Of a DNA stretch of 41,623 nt, positions 38,024-41,623 are shown piece by piece; position 1 is the first letter of the stretch; each line of letters begins with the position of its first letter. Where the stretch lies: the NCBI RefSeq assembly GCF_020172665.1, contig NZ_CP083985.1, positions 3,586,648 through 3,628,270 on the forward strand. The letters are read 5' to 3'. This DNA is from [Mycobacterium] zoologicum. GTDB taxonomy: Bacteria; Actinomycetota; Actinomycetes; Mycobacteriales; Mycobacteriaceae. The translations under genes and the position numbers were made by a program. The notes below the pieces were generated by a model. That model was not told where the DNA came from. It saw nothing but the letters and a program-made list of their open reading frames with translations, and made no database searches.

Positions 38024-38829
38024 CTTTCCCGCGAGGTCTCCCCGCCGTATTTGCGTTCGGCGTCGAAGTTGAAGTTCGCGATGGCGGTCGACATACCGGC
38101 ACCGATCGGACCCAGCGTGTCGTACAGGCTTGCGCTTCCGGTCGCCACGCCTGCGTCGCTGTAGTGGGTCAGCGCCGCCAGCCCGATGTACTCCCCAACC
38201 GGAAGCCGGCTCAGGGTCAGGGTGTAGTCGGCGTTGATAAAGGCCAGTCCTTTGGTGCTGAAATTGGTCAGCGAGGCGGTGACGTCGACGGCCATCGCCG
38301 CGCGTACGAACGGCGTGAGCTCCTCGCCGTCCACGAGGTCACGTATCTCGCGCAGCCAGGCGTATCGCGGTCCGGCATGCTGCCACGGGAATGTGTTGCC
38401 ACCGTCGTCGCCGTAGGCCCGGATGAACATCGGCACCGACTCGTCGGGCGACGCCGGTTCTTCCGGGAGCGGCGGCAGGCTGACCTCGGTGGTGAAGAAG
38501 TCACCGTCGGGCTGGGGGCCGCGGCGCAGGTACAGCGCCGAGGCACGAGCGACCAGATCGCCGTCCTGGGTCATCTCGGCGTCGATGGAGCGCATCCGCG
38601 AACCGGAGCGGACCACCGACGCGCTGACCCGCAGCGGTGCACCGGCCACCCGGCGCAGGATCTCGACGGTCAGCCGTGCCGGCTGCAGGTCGTCTTCGGG
38701 CACGTGCTGCTCGACGGCACGGGCCAGCAGGCCGCCGACCACCTGACCGCCGAGCGTCGGCCCCCATCCGCCGTGGGCGATGGGGTTCGGCACCAGGTCG
38801 TCGTCACGGCGAACCACGAACGGGATCAT
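38020..38829 (-). CDS. Acyl-CoA thioesterase, TesB-like double hotdog
   Basis: A 269-residue protein with two hotdog-like halves. The first has PIAHGGWGPTLGGQVVGGLLARAVEQ and the second, acyl-CoA thioesterase-like half begins about TSLTNFSTKGLAFINADYTL. It hydrolyses acyl-CoAs; the chain length is unknown. The start ATG at 38829 has GGAG about 8 nt upstream and overlaps the preceding stop by 4 nt (ATGA). The upstream in-frame extension to 38898 lies inside the preceding gene and was not used. Confidence 0.85.
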   Translation of the reverse strand: MIPFVVRRDDDLVPNPIAHGGWGPTLGGQVVGGLLARAVEQHVPEDDLQPARLTVEILRRVAGAPLRVSASVVRSGSRMRSIDAEMTQDGDLVARASALYLRRGPQPDGDFFTTEVSLPPLPEEPASPDESVPMFIRAYGDDGGNTFPWQHAGPRYAWLREIRDLVDGEELTPFVRAAMAVDVTASLTNFSTKGLAFINADYTLTLSRLPVGEYIGLAALTHYSDAGVATGSASLYDTLGPIGAGMSTAIANFNFDAERKYGGETSRES

Positions 38830-39839
38830 GTCTTGCTCCGCTCCAGGTAGAACCGCGCGGCACGGCGGATCGAGTGTTCGGTCGGTTCCGGGTGCCAATC
38901 CAGTTCCCGGGTGGCCTTGCCGTGGGAAGCGGGAGACGTCAACGCCATGAGTCGCGCACCCGTTGCGGTGAACGCGAAGTCACGACGCAGCAGCACCCCC
39001 AGCGCGCCGACGAGGTGTCCCACCATGTGCAGAATCGCCATCGGAATACCAAAGCGCGGCGGCGGGGCCCCGACCGATTCGGCTGCGACGGTGAGCATCT
39101 CGCGCTGAGTCATGTACCGCTCGGAGATGATGTAGCGCTCGCCAATCCTGCCGCGCTCGGCGGCCAGCAGCATCCCCCTGGCGGCGTCGTCGATTCCGAC
39201 CACCTCGGAGCCCACGCCGCGCGCGTAGGCCGGCATCCTGCCCAGCGCGGCAAGCTGAACGAGCGTGCCTTGCCGCGGCTGCCAGTCCGGCGGACCGTAC
39301 GGATTCGACACGTTCGTGACGACGGCCGACAGGCCACGATCGGCGGCGTAGGACAGCACCAGGCGCTCGGCTTCGCGACGGGAGGCGATGTAACCCCCGC
39401 CCTGGTCGGCCCAGTTGAACGGGGTGTCTTCGTCGACTGTTTCACCGTTGCGTCCCACCGCGATGGTGCCGATGGTGCTCAGGAACACGAACCGGTCGAG
39501 GCCGGCCGGCGCGGCGACTTCCAAGACGTTGCGCAGACCTTCGACGTTGGTTCGAAACAGTGGTGCGGGATCGCGCAGTTCCGCTCGGGTGTCGACGACG
39601 CAGTAGTACACGACGTCCCGGTCTGCCATGGCCGCGGCGACCGCATCGGTGTCGAAGATGTCGCCGTAGTGCCGTTGCACGTCGAGTCCGTCGATCCCTC
39701 TGGTGGAACTGGAGCGACGCAGCAGCACGCGCACGTCGTCGCCGCGTGCGACCAGGTGGCGGGTGACGCAGCCGCCGACGTTGCCGCTGGCACCCATGAC
39801 GAGTGCGCGCCGGCGCTCGGCCGCCGATCCATCGTTCAT
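38826..39839 (-). CDS. NAD-dependent epimerase/dehydratase (extended SDR) with YxxxR
   Basis: A 337-residue extended SDR. The start ATG at 39839 has TAGGACG upstream; TTG 39863 (eight residues longer) is an alternative. The Rossmann motif is GASGNVGG, the strand with the catalytic Ser/Thr is FVFLSTIGTIAVG, and the active-site motif is YIASRREAERL. Y150 is kept, but the canonical Lys is R154. The general layout resembles 3-beta-hydroxysteroid dehydrogenase/epimerase proteins. It heads a two-gene minus operon with the thioesterase, divergent from the DUF35-thiolase pair. Confidence 0.85.
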   Translation of the reverse strand: MNDGSAAERRRALVMGASGNVGGCVTRHLVARGDDVRVLLRRSSSTRGIDGLDVQRHYGDIFDTDAVAAAMADRDVVYYCVVDTRAELRDPAPLFRTNVEGLRNVLEVAAPAGLDRFVFLSTIGTIAVGRNGETVDEDTPFNWADQGGGYIASRREAERLVLSYAADRGLSAVVTNVSNPYGPPDWQPRQGTLVQLAALGRMPAYARGVGSEVVGIDDAARGMLLAAERGRIGERYIISERYMTQREMLTVAAESVGAPPPRFGIPMAILHMVGHLVGALGVLLRRDFAFTATGARLMALTSPASHGKATRELDWHPEPTEHSIRRAARFYLERSKT

Positions 39840-39879
39840 CGTCCTACCCGGGTCCCTGGTCAACTCGCGCTATCGTACA

Positions 39880-39900
39880 TTACTGTAAGCATTACAGTTA
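39880..39900. promoter_or_regulatory. Catabolic-block operator copy 5
   Basis: TTACTGTAAG-C-ATTACAGTTA is a near-perfect palindrome with two mismatched pairs. It lies in the divergent gap between the epimerase-like gene and the DUF35 gene. It ends 24 nt before the DUF35 ATG and begins 41 nt before the epimerase ATG, close enough to cover both promoters. Confidence 0.8.
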
Positions 39901-39924
39901 ATAGACCCGTTACGCGGAGGTGCC

Positions 39925-40338
39925 ATGCAGAAGCCGCTTGCCCCCGACATCTCGACCTGGCCGGAGGCGGACCCGCAGTTGGTCGGCAGTCACTGCGCGG
40001 GCTGCGACGCCACGGTGTTTCCGGCCCAGCCGCGCTGCCCGGCCTGCAGCGGCGACCAGATGAGCCGGGCACTGCTGCCGCGCACCGGCACCCTGGTGGC
40101 CTGGACCACCCAGGGGTTTCCGCCCGGCCCACCGTATCTGGGTCCGGCCGGCAAGGAGTTCGTGCCGTTCGGCGTCGGCCTGGTGCAGCTCGGCGACGTC
40201 GTCCGGGTCGAAGGCCGGCTCACCGAAAGTGACCCGGACAAACTGCAATTCGGCATGCCGGTGGCGTTGACCATGATCCCGTTCGCCTCCGACGCCGATG
40301 GCAACGAGATCATCACCTTCGCCTTCCAACCGGTTTAG
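39925..40338 (+). CDS. Zn-ribbon/OB-fold (DUF35) acyl-CoA-binding partner protein
   Basis: A 137-residue two-domain protein. The N-terminal rubredoxin-like zinc ribbon is C24-x2-C27 and C38-x2-C41. The OB-fold follows from about GTLVAWTTQG to FAFQPV. DUF35 proteins form obligate complexes with thiolase-fold lipid-transfer proteins, for instance in steroid side-chain retro-aldol cleavage. Here a thiolase-fold gene begins 9 nt downstream, as expected of such a pair. The start ATG has GCGGAGG 4 nt upstream. Confidence 0.92.
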   Translation: MQKPLAPDISTWPEADPQLVGSHCAGCDATVFPAQPRCPACSGDQMSRALLPRTGTLVAWTTQGFPPGPPYLGPAGKEFVPFGVGLVQLGDVVRVEGRLTESDPDKLQFGMPVALTMIPFASDADGNEIITFAFQPV

Positions 40339-40347
40339 GAGACTGCG

Positions 40348-41496
40348 ATGGCCAACGACGTAGCGATCATCGGGGTCGGGCTGCACCCGTTCGGCCGTTT
40401 CGAAGGAAAGTCGGCGATGGAGATGGGGGCCGACGCCATTTTCGCCGCCGTCGCCGACGCGCGCGTGGACTGGAAGGACATCGGCGCCGCCACCGGGGGC
40501 AGCTGGACGATCGCCAACCCGGACGCGATCGTCGGCATGGTCGGCCTGTCCGGCATCCCGTTCACCAACGTGTTCAATGCCTGTGCCACCGCGGCCAGCG
40601 CGGCCAAGGTCTGCGCCGACGGTATCCGGCTGGGCGACTACGACATCGGCATCGCCGTCGGTCTGGACAAGCACCCGCGCGGGGCGTTCACCGAGGACCC
40701 GGCACTGGTCGGGATGCCGCGCTGGTACGCCGAGAACGGCCAGTATCTGACCACCCAGTTCTTCGGCATGAAAGCCAACCGCTACCTGCACGATCACGGC
40801 ATCTCCCAGCAGACCCTGGCCAAGGTTGCGGCCAAGAACTTCCGCAACGGCGCGCTGAACCCGAATGCCTTCCGGCGCAAGCCGATGTCCGAGGACGAGA
40901 TCCTGGGTTCGACGATGCTGAACTACCCGCTGACCCAGTACATGTTCTGCGCACCGGACGAGGGCGCGGCGGCGGTGGTGATGTGCCGCGCGGACATCGC
41001 GCACCGTTACACCGACAAGCCGGTGTATCTGCGCGCCGTGGAGGTGCGCACCCGGCGCTACGGCGCTTACGAGGTGAACACCACCTTCGCGCCGGTAACC
41101 GAGGACGCCGCGCCCACGGTGTACGCCGCCCGCGCCGCCTTCGAAAAGGCCGGTGTGTCACCCGAAGACGTCGACGTCGTCCAGCTGCAGGACACCGACG
41201 CCGGCGCCGAGATCATCCACATGGCCGAATGCGGGTTCTGCGCCGACGGCGACCAGGAGAAGCTGCTCGCCGACGGCGCCACTGAGATCACCGGCTCGCT
41301 GCCGGTCAACACCGACGGCGGGCTGATCGCCAACGGCGAACCCATCGGAGCGTCCGGCCTGCGCCAGATCCACGAGCTGGTGCGCCAGTTGCGCGGCGAA
41401 GCAGGCCAGCGCCAGGTGCCCGGCGAGCCCAAGGTCGGGTTCGCCCAGCTCTACGGCGCACCGGGCACGGCTGCGGCCACCATCCTGACCCGCTAG
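40348..41496 (+). CDS. Thiolase-fold lipid-transfer-like protein lacking classical catalytic histidines
   Basis: A 382-residue thiolase-superfamily protein of the SCP2/lipid-transfer type. The nucleophile region VFNACATAASAA keeps C79. The HDxF/NEAF position reads QLQDTDAGAE (Q281), the GHPIGASG position reads GEPIGASG (E331), and the C-terminal Cys-Gly-Gly motif reads LYGAPGT with no cysteine. A normal thiolytic or condensing reaction is therefore unlikely. With its DUF35 partner 9 nt upstream, a retro-aldolase or other C-C lyase role, or a different chemistry, is more plausible. It is the last gene of the plus operon starting at 39925. Confidence 0.88.
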   Translation: MANDVAIIGVGLHPFGRFEGKSAMEMGADAIFAAVADARVDWKDIGAATGGSWTIANPDAIVGMVGLSGIPFTNVFNACATAASAAKVCADGIRLGDYDIGIAVGLDKHPRGAFTEDPALVGMPRWYAENGQYLTTQFFGMKANRYLHDHGISQQTLAKVAAKNFRNGALNPNAFRRKPMSEDEILGSTMLNYPLTQYMFCAPDEGAAAVVMCRADIAHRYTDKPVYLRAVEVRTRRYGAYEVNTTFAPVTEDAAPTVYAARAAFEKAGVSPEDVDVVQLQDTDAGAEIIHMAECGFCADGDQEKLLADGATEITGSLPVNTDGGLIANGEPIGASGLRQIHELVRQLRGEAGQRQVPGEPKVGFAQLYGAPGTAAATILTR

Positions 41497-41623
41497 CCTC
41501 GATTTTTCGTAGGACTTGATGTGGGCCGGGTCTGGTGCTGGATTGTGTTGTCCGGTGGTGGTTTTGCGTGGTGGGCGTGGCCGGTCGGCCCGTGTCGCCG
41601 GGTTGGGCGGGCGTCCTTTGGGG
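41497..41623. other. Right edge, strongly G/T-rich stretch with no assigned gene
   Basis: The last 127 bases are conspicuously G/T-rich on the plus strand. On the minus strand all bases could be open for coding in two frames, giving Pro/Thr/Arg-rich text. This could be the C-terminal tail of a minus-strand gene continuing beyond the window, but no family can be recognised. No terminator is visible after the thiolase-fold gene. Confidence 0.35.

Overview
The window is high-GC (about two thirds G+C), densely packed DNA from a Mycobacterium-type actinomycete. Three things support this: a complete mycofactocin locus whose precursor peptide ends in IDGMCGVY, an EccE5-like type VII secretion gene, and a PE-PPE-domain hydrolase. 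The gene order FGE - arylsulfatase - S17...S10 ribosomal operon - mycofactocin genes also matches the known mycobacterial backbone (Rv0712 back to Rv0691c in M. tuberculosis, from memory). The first 19 bases are the Tn5/Nextera transposase mosaic end, so the left edge is a contig end with residual adapter.

Layout. 33-3249 (minus): arylsulfatase and its formylglycine-generating enzyme. 3374-4507 (plus): an orphan EccE5-like gene with no other ESX genes nearby. 4558-10022 (minus): the S10 ribosomal operon rpsJ-rplC-rplD-rplW-rplB-rpsS-rplV-rpsC-rplP-rpmC-rpsQ, closed by a UUCG-tetraloop hairpin. 10392-13831: a DUF4442 hotdog protein, a lipoprotein-type carboxylesterase and a cytochrome P450. 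13794-16249 (minus): a secreted PE-PPE serine hydrolase coupled to a PucR-type regulator. 16427-22911 (minus): mftA-B-C-D-E-F-G, with mftR divergent at 23014-23610.

23618-41496 is an accessory catabolic block of short divergent operons. It contains an F420-dependent oxidoreductase, an alpha/beta hydrolase, a Baeyer-Villiger monooxygenase remnant, a KshA-like Rieske oxygenase, a degenerate isochorismatase-fold protein, an acyl-CoA ligase, two aldehyde dehydrogenases, a beta-hydroxyacid dehydrogenase-like protein, an SDR, two P450s, a class III CoA-transferase, a TesB-like thioesterase, an NAD-dependent epimerase-like protein, and a Zn-ribbon/OB-fold (DUF35) plus thiolase-fold pair. Together these suggest uptake of a hydrophobic (isoprenoid-, sterol- or aromatic-like) substrate: P450/Rieske hydroxylation, alcohol and aldehyde oxidation, CoA activation and side-chain cleavage. 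The substrate cannot be read from the sequence. Mycofactocin, made next door, is a redox cofactor for alcohol oxidation.

The most notable observation is a shared 21-bp palindrome. It is perfect at 33891-33911 (arms TTACTGTAAT and ATTACAGTAA around a C), with clear or degenerate copies at 36722, 39880, 31739 and 26088. Each of the five promoter-bearing gaps of the catabolic block holds one, so the block looks like a single regulon under a repressor not encoded in the window. Other oddities are a Baeyer-Villiger monooxygenase with its middle deleted, an isochorismatase-like protein lacking all three triad residues, and a thiolase-fold protein that keeps only its nucleophilic cysteine.
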